Shown piece after piece: positions 17,606 to 26,505 of a stretch of 64,000 nt of DNA (the first letter of the stretch is position 1; the number at the start of each line of letters is the position of its first letter). Source of the DNA: Alistipes sp. (lineage in GTDB: Bacteria; Bacteroidota; Bacteroidia; Bacteroidales; Rikenellaceae); assembly GCA_017437045.1 (NCBI GenBank), contig JAFSBY010000034.1, positions 46,030 through 110,029 on the forward strand. The letters are read 5' to 3'. The translations under genes and the position numbers were made by a program. Below the pieces are notes generated by a model. It was not told the origin of the DNA, did not search any database, and was given only the letters and a program-made list of their open reading frames with translations.

Positions 17606-17689
17606 CGCCTTCACTTTTATTTCTATTTCAACATTTGAAAAACGTTGCAGTTGAAAGTTGCCCGAACCGAATCGGGCCGAAGGAGTTGA

Positions 17690-20600
17690 TTACAACACCG
17701 TTACCTCGTTTTGGGCGTTCTTGGTCATCAGTTTGCCATCAATAGCAATCTGCGTGTACTCAACACCGTTTACGGTTACGGGAGCATCGGCAACATAGTT
17801 CTTGATGCGCCACTCGCCCGAGAACTTCGCACCACCCTCATAGGTGTTGCCGCTCGTCGTCAGCTTGTGAGCCATTTTTGCGTAGTTGTCGATCTCAATA
17901 GCTGCGCAGTTCTGGTTGGCAATAGCACCCGCCTTTGCACCAGCCGTAGCGAAGAACTCGCAACCGCTCACCGTTACATCCGATGCGCCTGCACCCTCGT
18001 TGTAGATCAGGATAGCCTTACCAGCCGTCTGGAAGTCGCAACCTACAAACGAAGCCTTGGCTGCGCCATACGTCCAAATGTATTGACCTCCGGCCAACTC
18101 GAAGTCGCACTCGTTGAACTGTACCTCATTGCCGTAGAGGCACATCTCGCCGATCACCTTTACGTTGTTGTAGATCACCTTGTTGCAGTGTTGCATACCC
18201 GTGCTGTAGCCCGAGCCCTTTACCGTTACACCGTTCAGTGTTACAACGCTTGAACCGGTGAGGTTGGGCTTGTTAATCGTGATAACAGCATCTGCCGCAC
18301 CCGAAATGGTAACATCCTTGCCAATGCTGGGCATCGAGTAGGCACCGGGACCCATCACTACCTCGCCACCCTTGCTGATAGCGGCCGTAGCAGCAGCGTT
18401 ACCCTTAACATAGGTCTTACCCTCGTAGATCACCATCACGCTGTTACCCTCCATATTGAAGTACTGCGTACCATAGTGCTCGGGCTGACCCATATTCTGG
18501 ATCGTGGGGTTCACAATCGTTACGGTGTAGTAGATGTTCTTGCCATCGTTGTTCGACGAGTCGATCTCAACAGCGGTTTTGTTAGCCGTCTGGGCTACAA
18601 ACTTACAATCGTTGTAAGCAGCCGTAGCGGTATTGCCGGCCTCGGTGTAGACCTTGGCAGCGCGATCTACACCATAGAACTCGCAACCGTTGTAGGTAGC
18701 GTTGCCGTTATAAACCCAAGCTGCATACTTGCCGCTGGTGTTGTTCGTGAAGGTGCAATCGTTGTAAACGCATACGCCGTAGTTGGTAGCAATACCCTCG
18801 AAGTCGCACTCGTTGTAGATATTCTTACCTGCGTTCACGATACCTCTGTCATAGTATTCACCATCCGACTTAATAACGATCTTTACATTGTTGAAGGTGA
18901 TGTTGCCAGACGTGTGAACATATTTGGGGGCATTCGTGGTATTCAGTACCGTACCATCTACACCATTGAGCGTTACGGCATTGCCATTCCATGCGATCTG
19001 CGTCATATCGTAGGTCGTAGCCGAGAGCATTACCTCCGAAGCACCGTCAGCCAGAGCAGCATTCAGCTCGGCAACGTTCGATGCACCCACAACCGTACCG
19101 CTCGGAACGATGTTCTTCACCTCACCCGAGTAGGTGAACGTGTCGGCCTTGAGGTTCGAGAGGTTCTTCGAGTCGTAAGCAATCGTGTTGCAATTTACGT
19201 TGCCACCCACGTTGAAGTCGATGTTCTTGATCACGTAGTTGCTGGTCTTAATCTCGATACCGTCGATGAACTTATCCGACGTGTTGCCCGTGAAGACAAC
19301 CTCACCCGAAATAGCCGAATCACCGAAACCAAGCAGACCTACGCAAGGATTGAGCAGGTTGTAGAACTTACAATTCGTCACCGAAACATTGGCACGCGAA
19401 CGGATAGCGCGACCACCGTCGAAGGTCGAGTTCTTCACGATCAGCTTCTCGGGCGTGGCCGATGCGCTCGTGTTGGCGTAGTAGTAGATAGCACCGATAT
19501 CGTCGGTCATACCCGAGAACGAGCAGTTATCGACCGTTACACTGGCGGCATACATCGGGATAATGTAGTTGTTGGCCTTGTCGAGGTATTGGTGGCCGGT
19601 CGTTGCCGACGTGTTGCCCGAAACCTCGAAGTTCAGACCGCTGAACGAGATGCTCTTGTTGGCGACAGCAAACTTACCCTTGATGGTAGCCTGACCGGCA
19701 TTGGCAGCGATGATCGACTGGTTGTAGGAATCGGCTACGAATACACCCTCATATACACCATCAGCCAGGATGATCTGCTCGAGAGCGCTGTTCTTCAAGG
19801 CAGCCTTCAGCTCCTCGGCCGTCGTTACAGCAGCGTTGGTCGGCTCCTCTACGATGTTACCCGGCTCGTCGTCGAAGATCGGGTTGATGATTACGTTGAA
19901 CTTGGCGGGATCAGTCAGCAGATCACCGACGATGTTCGTACGGTGGTTGCGCTCAATGGGCACGTTCGTGAACTTGGGCACGTTGATCGTCTTGCCGGTC
20001 GTGCTGGTGAAGGTGATCTCCACATCGACCACGTCGGTCGGCAGAGCGGGCAGTACGTAGTTGAACGAAACCCAGTCGTAGGTCGTGCCGGGGAGCTGCT
20101 TGGGGTTGAAGGCAGCGAACTCGGCAGCCTTGAACTCAACAGCCTGGAGCGAGCCCGTAGCGTCGCCAATACCCTCGGCAATGCTGAAGCCCGTGTGGGT
20201 TGCAGTCTTAACGGTTACGGTCTTGAGCTCAAAACCGGCCTTCTCGGCAGCAGCGAGCTGACCCTCCGAGAGAGCCACGTTGAGCTGTGCGAAGGGACGC
20301 TTCAGGTAAACGGTCTCGTTGGCCGAACCCTTGATCTCGAGGTTGTCCACGAAGCCGATGAATGCGTCGCGCGTCTCGTCAGCACCGGCAACGGCAGCAG
20401 CATAGTTCATGGCGATCGTCTTGTTGGCGAGATCGGGCGTGTGCGTATTTGCAGCCTGAGCCCAGAAGACAATGTCATAGGTCTGGTCAGCCACGAGCTC
20501 GAGATTTACGGTCGTCGAGAGGTTGATGGCCTGCTTGTCCTGGAAGAGGAACTGACCATCGGTCTTGCCTACCGTGCCGGCCTCATAAACGGCGTAGTAG

Positions 20601-20776
20601 AGCTCCTGAGCGGTCGTACCGTCGTTCGTAGCACGCGAAGCGATACCGGGCATCTCCACCGAGAAGGTAACCGTAGCGTCACCATTCACAGCAGGAGCCT
20701 CCGCAGCATCCTTCGAGCACGATGCAGCCAACGCGATCAGAGCGACAGCTGCGAGTGTCTTGAACATGTTTTTCAT
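17690..20776 (-). CDS. Large surface lipoprotein: DUF6562/Mfa-like N-domain plus beta-helix repeats
   Basis: A 1028-residue protein with a lipoprotein signal (MKNMFKTLAAVALI, lipobox LAASC). Residues about 30-305 resemble the fimbrillin-like DUF6562 domains of Bacteroidales (VTFSVEMPGIASRA, YLKRPFAQLNVALSEGQ, VPIERNHRTNIVGDLL). From about residue 320 the chain is built of right-handed parallel beta-helix coils, e.g. FNNVKIVIKSDGEYYDRGIV and VTVSGCEFFATAGA, and it ends VEYTQIAIDGKLMTKN. This looks like an adhesin or a glycan-binding surface protein; no catalytic motif was found. Expression may be controlled by a G10 tract and a structured leader upstream. Confidence 0.8.
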   Translation of the reverse strand: MKNMFKTLAAVALIALAASCSKDAAEAPAVNGDATVTFSVEMPGIASRATNDGTTAQELYYAVYEAGTVGKTDGQFLFQDKQAINLSTTVNLELVADQTYDIVFWAQAANTHTPDLANKTIAMNYAAAVAGADETRDAFIGFVDNLEIKGSANETVYLKRPFAQLNVALSEGQLAAAEKAGFELKTVTVKTATHTGFSIAEGIGDATGSLQAVEFKAAEFAAFNPKQLPGTTYDWVSFNYVLPALPTDVVDVEITFTSTTGKTINVPKFTNVPIERNHRTNIVGDLLTDPAKFNVIINPIFDDEPGNIVEEPTNAAVTTAEELKAALKNSALEQIILADGVYEGVFVADSYNQSIIAANAGQATIKGKFAVANKSISFSGLNFEVSGNTSATTGHQYLDKANNYIIPMYAASVTVDNCSFSGMTDDIGAIYYYANTSASATPEKLIVKNSTFDGGRAIRSRANVSVTNCKFYNLLNPCVGLLGFGDSAISGEVVFTGNTSDKFIDGIEIKTSNYVIKNIDFNVGGNVNCNTIAYDSKNLSNLKADTFTYSGEVKNIVPSGTVVGASNVAELNAALADGASEVMLSATTYDMTQIAWNGNAVTLNGVDGTVLNTTNAPKYVHTSGNITFNNVKIVIKSDGEYYDRGIVNAGKNIYNECDFEGIATNYGVCVYNDCTFTNNTSGKYAAWVYNGNATYNGCEFYGVDRAAKVYTEAGNTATAAYNDCKFVAQTANKTAVEIDSSNNDGKNIYYTVTIVNPTIQNMGQPEHYGTQYFNMEGNSVMVIYEGKTYVKGNAAATAAISKGGEVVMGPGAYSMPSIGKDVTISGAADAVITINKPNLTGSSVVTLNGVTVKGSGYSTGMQHCNKVIYNNVKVIGEMCLYGNEVQFNECDFELAGGQYIWTYGAAKASFVGCDFQTAGKAILIYNEGAGASDVTVSGCEFFATAGAKAGAIANQNCAAIEIDNYAKMAHKLTTSGNTYEGGAKFSGEWRIKNYVADAPVTVNGVEYTQIAIDGKLMTKNAQNEVTVL

Positions 20777-20837
20777 ACAGTAGAAAAAATTAAAATGAAT
20801 AGATAAAATTAAATGTGATATAATAATATAAGGTATA

Positions 20838-20891
20838 ACGCCTTGGAGCGAGTAGGATTACCCCGTAGGGCACATCTTACAGGCTCGGCGT
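20838..20891 (-). promoter_or_regulatory. Structured 5' leader of the beta-helix lipoprotein gene
   Basis: Read on the minus strand, a stepped stem forms: ACGCC with GGCGT, GAGC with GCTC, GTAAGAT with ATCCTAC (one mismatch), and CCC-TAC-GGG at the tip. It sits about 60-115 nt upstream of the start codon, between the promoter and the gene. No run of U follows, so it is not a simple terminator. Confidence 0.55.
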
Positions 20892-20926
20892 GTAAAAAAC
20901 AGACTTAATAAAACGGAATTAGCGCG

Positions 20927-20956
20927 CAAAAATCCCCCCCCCCGATTTTCGGCAAA
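20927..20956 (-). promoter_or_regulatory. Candidate phase-variable promoter with a G10 tract
   Basis: On the minus strand TTTG (20953-20956) and GATTTTTG (20927-20934, one base off the consensus) are separated by 18 bp, and a run of ten Gs (20934-20943) occupies most of that spacer. Spacers elsewhere in this window are 19-20 bp. Confidence 0.5.
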
Positions 20957-21187
20957 TCGTTGGTAATCAGCGGTTCTTGTAAGTTTAATTGCGCGCATGG
21001 TAGGTTGTTTCTCTTCTCTGTGGAGATTTATCCACATTATAATGCAATTACAAATTTAGTAGGAAAAAATGGTTTATACAAGAAATTTTGGTGTTTTTCA
21101 TGTTTTTTTTGTCGGATATACACACAGAGGCTGCCCGAAATAGCTCGGGCAGCCTCTGTGTCTGCGTTGTTTAGATAGTCTGTAAAA
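20957..21187. other. Intergenic region
   Basis: No gene that I trust. It contains AT-rich sequence and the pulA terminator hairpin, annotated separately. Confidence 0.5.
21122..21161 (-). terminator. Terminator-like hairpin after the pullulanase gene
   Basis: A perfect 17-bp stem ACACAGAGGCTGCCCGA / TCGGGCAGCCTCTGTGT with a 6-nt loop. No U run follows on the minus strand, so termination efficiency is uncertain. Confidence 0.65.
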
Positions 21188-23161
21188 TTATTCTGCAAGG
21201 AGAATAAGGGCCTCGATCGGTGCCACCGAAACGCCCTCGCCCTCCTCGATCGTGAGCGAGGCAATGCCCTCGGGGGCTACGCGGTCGCCATCGGCTACTA
21301 CCTTGTAGGTGCCGGCCGGCAGGGTGAACTGCGCCATCTGACGCGAACCGTTCAGCAGGACGATAATCTCGCGCGCTGAGTCGATCTGCTCCAACTCCGT
21401 CAGGCGGAAACCGAAGGCCGCCTCGTTCTCGGTAGCCAGGAACGAGAGGTGTCGGCGTACCGCCTCGGCCGACCCGAGACAGAAGGCCGGATGGGCCTTG
21501 CGCAGGGCGATCAGTCCGCGGTAGTAGTGGAAGAGGTTGTTGTAGCGCGTCTTGTTGAGCCAATCAATGGCGTTGTAGCGGTCGGGCATGTTGTAGGTGT
21601 TCTTCTCGCCCAGCTTGGTGCGGTAGAGCTCCTCGCCGCAGAAGATGAAGGGCAGACCCTGCGACGTGAAGACGGCCGTCTGTGCCAACTTAACCATCTT
21701 TAGACGCTCCTCCTCGGTAGCCGTGGGGGAGAGGTGCTCCAGACGGTCGCGCAGGTTGTGGTCGTCGTGGCAGGTGACGTAGCTGATGTGCTGGGTCGGC
21801 TCGGCGCACCATGCAGCCTCGCTGTGGGCTACCTCGGGGTGGGCAACACCGCCGGCAATGCCAAATTTGACACCCTCGATGTTTCCCGCTACGCCGTGGA
21901 TGAAACCGCCCGTCGTGCAACCCAGATCGCCACGCAGGGCGTTGCGGATGTCATCGCTGAAGGCTGCTACGCCCGGAATGCGGTGCGTGTAGCGTTTGAA
22001 GGCGAGTTGCGACTCCTCGTAGGCGGGATTCATCGCGGCCCATCCCTCGCCATAGAGCAGGATTGTGGGGTCGATGGCCGACATGCGCTCGCGGATGAGC
22101 TGCATGGTCTCGATGTCGTGGATAGCCATCAAGTCGAAGCGGAAACCGTCGATGTGGTACTCCTTGACCCAATATTCGAGCGACTCGACCATGAATTTGC
22201 GCATCATAGCCTTGTCCGAGGCGGTCTCGTTGCCGCAGCCCGAGCCGTTGGCAAACGATCCGTCGGCATTGAAGCGGTAGTAGTAGCCCGGCACGGTCAG
22301 CTCGAAGCCGCAACGATCGACCGAGGTGGTGTGGTTATAGACCACGTCGAGCACCACGCGCAGACCGGCTTGGTGCATGGCCTGCACCAGGCTCTTGAGC
22401 TCGCGGATGCGGGCTGCCGGATCGGCCGGGTCGGTCGAATAGGTACCCTCGGGGACATTGAAGTGTTGCGGCTCGTAGCCCCAGTTGTATTGGTCGTTGT
22501 TCGGAATGGTCTCGTCGATCGAGCCGAAATCGGCCGTCGGAAGCAGGTGAACGTGGCTGACACCCAGCTCTACGAGGTGGTCCAAGCCGGTGGCTTGCCC
22601 CTCTAAGGTACGTGTGCCACGCTCGGCCATCCCGAGGTATTTGCCCGGATAGCGGCTGCCGGCAGAGCTGTGAGCCGTCATGTCGCGGTAGTGCATCTCG
22701 TAGATGGCAATTTGGTTGGCGGCGGTCAAGGCCGGACGCTGATCCTGCTCCCAGCCCTCGGGGTTGGTGGTCGCCAAATCGAGGATCGCACCGCGCTCGC
22801 CATTGACGCTCACGGCACGGGCAAAGATACCCGGAGTCTCCTTGAGCCACTCTCCGGCCACCTTGACGCGGAAGGTATACTGCTTGCCCGCCTGATCGCC
22901 GGGAAGCTCGGCCTCCCACATGCAGCTCTCGGCGGGTCTCATTGTGAGGGTTTGCTCCAGCGTGTTGTCGGCGTAGATGCGAACCTCGACCTCCTCGGCC
23001 GTCGGAGCCCACAGGGCAAATTGGGTCAATTCGGGCGTGTAGCGCATCTCCTCAATGGGAGCCTCGGGGACGGGCCAGCCACCCTCGCTATCGCTCGAGT
23101 TGCAAGCCGTTGCACCTACTGCCAGCAGCGTGTAGAGTGCCATTTTCCAGATCTTTTTCAT
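21188..23161 (-). CDS. pulA: Type I pullulanase (GH13), exported lipoprotein
   Basis: A 657-residue enzyme that would cut alpha-1,6 branches of pullulan, starch or glycogen. The lipoprotein signal ends GATAC. An N-terminal starch-binding CBM48-like domain covers about residues 40-140, then the GH13 barrel with the pullulanase motif YNWGYEPQHFNVPEG, region I DVVYNHT, region II with the nucleophile GFRFDLM, region III with the acid LYGEGW, and region IV TCHDDHN. The C-terminal beta domain ends near SVAPIEALILL. It lies beside two other minus-strand lipoproteins but no SusC/SusD pair is in the window. Confidence 0.93.
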   Translation of the reverse strand: MKKIWKMALYTLLAVGATACNSSDSEGGWPVPEAPIEEMRYTPELTQFALWAPTAEEVEVRIYADNTLEQTLTMRPAESCMWEAELPGDQAGKQYTFRVKVAGEWLKETPGIFARAVSVNGERGAILDLATTNPEGWEQDQRPALTAANQIAIYEMHYRDMTAHSSAGSRYPGKYLGMAERGTRTLEGQATGLDHLVELGVSHVHLLPTADFGSIDETIPNNDQYNWGYEPQHFNVPEGTYSTDPADPAARIRELKSLVQAMHQAGLRVVLDVVYNHTTSVDRCGFELTVPGYYYRFNADGSFANGSGCGNETASDKAMMRKFMVESLEYWVKEYHIDGFRFDLMAIHDIETMQLIRERMSAIDPTILLYGEGWAAMNPAYEESQLAFKRYTHRIPGVAAFSDDIRNALRGDLGCTTGGFIHGVAGNIEGVKFGIAGGVAHPEVAHSEAAWCAEPTQHISYVTCHDDHNLRDRLEHLSPTATEEERLKMVKLAQTAVFTSQGLPFIFCGEELYRTKLGEKNTYNMPDRYNAIDWLNKTRYNNLFHYYRGLIALRKAHPAFCLGSAEAVRRHLSFLATENEAAFGFRLTELEQIDSAREIIVLLNGSRQMAQFTLPAGTYKVVADGDRVAPEGIASLTIEEGEGVSVAPIEALILLAE

Positions 23162-23194
23162 AGGTTACAGATGTATAAGTTGCTTTTTTGACCT

Positions 23195-23202
23195 CAAATA
23201 TA
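23195..23202 (-). promoter_or_regulatory. pullulanase gene -7 box
   Basis: TATATTTG on the minus strand, about 35 bp upstream of the start codon. Confidence 0.5.
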
Positions 23203-23280
23203 ACCAAAAAAGCGGATCGGGGATCTCAAATCGACCATAAATCGGACGAGTGGTGTAATCCGACCGACGAACGGAGTGCG

Positions 23281-24972
23281 CTATTGGGCTACGATCTGCG
23301 CGGCGTATGCGGACCAATCCTCGTGGTCGAGGTAGCTCTGAAGTGCCGACGCGGGCACCTTGATCTGCAACGACGCGTGACACGAAGCAAAGGCCTGTGC
23401 ACCCAGCGAGGGCGGCGTGGTGGCATTCACGGTCAGCGTAGTGAGTGCCGAGCAACCCCCGAAAGCGCGTGCTCCGAGCGTGCGAAGGGTAGCCGGAAGC
23501 GTAGCATTGGTAATGGCGCGGTCGCCCATGAAGGCATAGTCGCCAATCGTGGTGACGCCCTCAGGTACGACGATGGCCGTGAGCGCGTAGCAGTAGTAGA
23601 AGGCGTAGGTCTCGATCTCGGTCAGCCCCTCAGGAAGGGTCACTGCGGTGAACTTATCGCAGTTGGCAAAGGCCGTGGCACCGATCTTCTTTACAGTGGC
23701 CGGTACCTCGTAGCTGTTGCCCGAGCCGGCAGCGTAGGCAAGCAGACGACCCTCCGTATCGACCAACGCGCGGTGGTCGGTCGTGGCCATCGGGCCGTAG
23801 AAGGCGCGCAGCAGGTGGGTGCCGTAGTTGTTTTTGCAGTTCGAGAAGGCGAATTGGCCTACCGTCGGGCGGCCGAGGATGGTCACCTCGGTTAAGACGC
23901 TTTGCGCAAAGGCACTCTCCTCGATGGTGGTCACGGAGGCGGGGATGACCGTCTTGAAGAGCGACTTGCAGGAGCGGAATGCCTTGCTGCCGATCGTGGT
24001 GACACCCTCGGGGAATTCGATGCTCGTCAGGGTCTTGTGTGCGGCAAACGACGAGGCGGCAATCGTGGTCAGCTCTTGCGAGAAGGTCATCGTGCCGATG
24101 CCGTTCTCATAGCTGTTGCCGGTGAGTGTGACGCCGGTGGCAATGGCCGATATGGGGACGGCTGTGACGCCGTTGGTTGTCGTGTAGCGGAGTTGGTTGG
24201 CCGGGAATTGCTCCTTCTGGGCACGAAGCGGCACATACTCCGACGAGAGGGTGGTTTTGCCATCGGAGATCACCAGCGCAGCCGCAGCCGCGCAGCTATA
24301 GCTGAAGAAATCGACTCCGAGGTTCGAGGCCGAAACGGTCAGCGTGAGAATGCCTCGCGCGGTGTCGGCCGTGCAATCCGAGATGGCGAGCGTGTACACC
24401 TCGACCCCGCGGGTTGCCGTCAGCACGGCCTCTACGGAGAGGTATTCGTTCCATTTGGCAACCAGATCGGCGGTCAGCTCGCGCGGTGAGAGTTGGAAGT
24501 CGAGCACCACGTAGCTGTCGGCAGCCGTCGTGTAGAGAACCGAGGCTTGGCCGTCGTCGTAACGGGGCACGTAGGCGATCTGTTGCAGTTGCTGCACGAA
24601 GGTGGCACGCGGGATGGTGAATTGCTCGCCGTTGGTCATCGTGAAGGTTACCTCGGTCTCTCCGACCACGACGTTGCTGATCCACGTGTCGCCATCGGCA
24701 CCATCCTTACCGTTAGTCCCATCCTTGCCGTTCGTCAGCGTGGCGGTCGAACCATCCGAGAAGCTGATGATGTAGCCGTTTGCGGTCTGCTTGACGGATT
24801 TGATAAAGAGGTTGTTGTTGTAGGCATTCAGCACCGTCTCGGCGGCTGCAATGCGCTTCTCCAACTCGGCGATCTGCTGTTTGAGGGCGGCATCGTCGTA
24901 GTCGTCGCCACCGCAGCCTGCCGTCGAGAGCGTCAGCAGGGCTGTAGCCAAAAAGAGAAAAAATCGTTTCAT
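23281..24972 (-). CDS. BspA-type leucine-rich repeat lipoprotein with DUF4988-like N-domain
   Basis: A 563-residue surface lipoprotein: signal MKRFFLFLATALLTLSTAGC, then a coiled coil (LKQQIAELEKRIAAAETVL), a short collagen-like glycine motif (GKDGTNGKDGADGD), and a DUF4988-type beta domain. From about residue 295 it carries LRR_5/BspA repeats such as LTSIEFPEGVTTIGSKAF and ITNATLPATLRTLGARAFGG. BspA-like repeats commonly mediate adhesion to host or bacterial surfaces. No catalytic domain is visible. Promoter TATTTTTG lies at 25002-25009. Confidence 0.88.
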   Translation of the reverse strand: MKRFFLFLATALLTLSTAGCGGDDYDDAALKQQIAELEKRIAAAETVLNAYNNNLFIKSVKQTANGYIISFSDGSTATLTNGKDGTNGKDGADGDTWISNVVVGETEVTFTMTNGEQFTIPRATFVQQLQQIAYVPRYDDGQASVLYTTAADSYVVLDFQLSPRELTADLVAKWNEYLSVEAVLTATRGVEVYTLAISDCTADTARGILTLTVSASNLGVDFFSYSCAAAAALVISDGKTTLSSEYVPLRAQKEQFPANQLRYTTTNGVTAVPISAIATGVTLTGNSYENGIGTMTFSQELTTIAASSFAAHKTLTSIEFPEGVTTIGSKAFRSCKSLFKTVIPASVTTIEESAFAQSVLTEVTILGRPTVGQFAFSNCKNNYGTHLLRAFYGPMATTDHRALVDTEGRLLAYAAGSGNSYEVPATVKKIGATAFANCDKFTAVTLPEGLTEIETYAFYYCYALTAIVVPEGVTTIGDYAFMGDRAITNATLPATLRTLGARAFGGCSALTTLTVNATTPPSLGAQAFASCHASLQIKVPASALQSYLDHEDWSAYAAQIVAQ

Positions 24973-25001
24973 AGTTCAATAAGGGTTGTTGGTTTGAGCA
25001 A

Positions 25002-25009
25002 CAAAAATA
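25002..25009 (-). promoter_or_regulatory. LRR lipoprotein gene -7 box
   Basis: TATTTTTG on the minus strand, 30 bp upstream of the start codon. Confidence 0.55.
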
Positions 25010-25049
25010 CGAAAAAATAGGAGAGTGGGAGGATTCTTTGCCGAAAAAA

Positions 25050-25080
25050 TTGGCTTTCTCGCGGGAAAATTGTATATTTG
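25050..25080 (+). promoter_or_regulatory. Promoter of the UroD-like/mutarotase unit
   Basis: TTG at 25050-25052 and an exact TATATTTG at 25073-25080 with a 20-bp spacer. Confidence 0.65.
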
Positions 25081-25117
25081 TACAATTAAGCAAATACCTA
25101 AAACGAATTGAACGCCT

Positions 25118-26155
25118 ATGATGACGCACCGTGAACGCTTCTTTGCCACCATCGCGCGGCAAGAGGTCGATCGTCCCGCTTCGTGGCTGGGACTTCCCGT
25201 GCCTTCGGCTCTGCCGAAACTCTTTGCCCACTTCGGGGTGGATTCGGTCGATGCCCTGAAACGCAAAATAGACGATGATGTCTATCCCATACCGGTTCCC
25301 TATCACAACCCGCCGACCAACGATATCGGCTGCTCGCTCGCCTTTGCCAAGAGTGGTGAGGGTGGGGCGCAGGATGAGCGTACGCTGACCGCTCCGGGGT
25401 TCTTTGAGGATATGACCGATCCGGCGTTGGTGGATACCTTCCCCTGGCCCGATCCGGAGGAGCATATCGACTTCAACGAGGCGCGTCGCCTGGCTATGGA
25501 GGCCCCCGAGGATTGTGCGCGCATGGGTATCATGTGGGCTGCTCACTTCCAGGATGCCTGCTCGGCCTTCGGCATGGAGAATGCCCTGCTGACGATGATG
25601 ATTGCCCCGGAGATGTTCCGCGCCGTGATCGACCGCATCACCGACTTCTACATCCGTTGTGGCGAGATCTTCTACGAGGCCACGAAGGGCTATCTCGATG
25701 CCGTGCTGATTGGCAACGACTTCGGTAGCCAAAACGGGTTGCTCGTCTCGCCCGAGGAGCTACGCGAATATGTATTCCCGGGGACGAAACGTTTGGTCGA
25801 TCAGGCCAAGAGCTATGGGCTGAAGGTCGTGCACCACTCCTGCGGTGCGATCCATCCGATCATCGACGACCTGTTCGATCTGGGCATCGATGTCATCCAC
25901 CCCATCCAAGCCAAGGCGCGCGATATGCAGGCCGAGAAACTGCGTGCCGACTTTGGTCAAAAGGGCTGCTTCTTTGGCGGGGTCGATGCACAACACCTGC
26001 TCGTAAACGGCACGCCCGAGGAGGTGGAGGCCGATGTGAAACGTCTCAAGGAGATCTTCCCCACCGGACTGATTCTCTCGCCGAGCCACGAGGCGATCCT
26101 GCCCGATATCAATCCGGCCAATGTGGAGGCACTCTTTCGGGCCGTACACCAATAG
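25118..26155 (+). CDS. Uroporphyrinogen decarboxylase-family protein of unknown substrate
   Basis: A 345-residue cytoplasmic TIM-barrel protein of the UroD/MtaA superfamily. It has REVDRPASWLG-like N-terminal sequence (RQEVDRP), a central YLDAVLIGNDFGSQNG, and a C-terminal VVHHSCGAIHPIIDDLFDLG plus GGVDAQHLLVNGTPEEV, which is the H-x-C-G metal-binding pattern of cobalamin-dependent methyltransferases rather than a true HemE active site. Genes of this type recur beside sugar genes in Bacteroidetes. Here it precedes a rhamnose mutarotase-like gene by 26 bp, so a role in deoxysugar metabolism is likely but the reaction is unknown. Confidence 0.82.
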   Translation: MMTHRERFFATIARQEVDRPASWLGLPVPSALPKLFAHFGVDSVDALKRKIDDDVYPIPVPYHNPPTNDIGCSLAFAKSGEGGAQDERTLTAPGFFEDMTDPALVDTFPWPDPEEHIDFNEARRLAMEAPEDCARMGIMWAAHFQDACSAFGMENALLTMMIAPEMFRAVIDRITDFYIRCGEIFYEATKGYLDAVLIGNDFGSQNGLLVSPEELREYVFPGTKRLVDQAKSYGLKVVHHSCGAIHPIIDDLFDLGIDVIHPIQAKARDMQAEKLRADFGQKGCFFGGVDAQHLLVNGTPEEVEADVKRLKEIFPTGLILSPSHEAILPDINPANVEALFRAVHQ

Positions 26156-26181
26156 CATTTTCACATTTATTATAACTTTCT

Positions 26182-26505
26182 ATGAAACGTTACGGAATGG
26201 TAATCGGCGTCAATGCCGAAAAATTAGAGGAGTACAAGCGTCTGCACGCTGCCGCTTGGCCCGGCGTGTTGCGCATGATCAAGGAGTGCAACATCGAAAA
26301 CTACAGCATCTACTACAAAGATGGTCTGCTCTTTAGCTACTACGAATATGTAGGCACCGACTATGCTGCCGACATGGCCAAGATGGCTGCCGACCCCGAG
26401 ACCCAGCGTTGGTGGGCTGTTTGCGAGCCATGCCAGCGTCCGCTTGATACGCGAGCCGAAGGGGAGTGGTGGGCTAATATGGAGGAGGTTTTCCACCTCG
26501 ATTAA
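26182..26505 (+). CDS. rhaM: L-rhamnose mutarotase-like protein
   Basis: A 107-residue dimeric alpha/beta-barrel type protein that interconverts alpha and beta anomers of a deoxysugar. It starts MKRYGMVIGVNAEKLEEYK and keeps the catalytic His and neighbouring residues in LHAAAWPGVL, NIENYSIYY and the C-terminal WWAVCEPCQRPL and WWANMEEVFHL, as in the RhaM/YiiL family. Fucose or rhamnose are both possible substrates. The TAA stop at 26503-26505 is overlapped by the next palindromic array. Confidence 0.85.
   Translation: MKRYGMVIGVNAEKLEEYKRLHAAAWPGVLRMIKECNIENYSIYYKDGLLFSYYEYVGTDYAADMAKMAADPETQRWWAVCEPCQRPLDTRAEGEWWANMEEVFHLD

Noticed and set aside
18476-20806. A 776-codon frame on the + strand opposite the beta-helix lipoprotein
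   Set aside because: It is the mirror of a well-supported gene with a signal peptide and domain logic; its composition (Val/Arg/Leu-rich) is typical of antisense frames in GC-rich DNA.
20960-21178. A 72-codon + strand frame before the pullulanase terminator
   Set aside because: Overlaps promoter and terminator elements, no signal or domain, and no promoter of its own.
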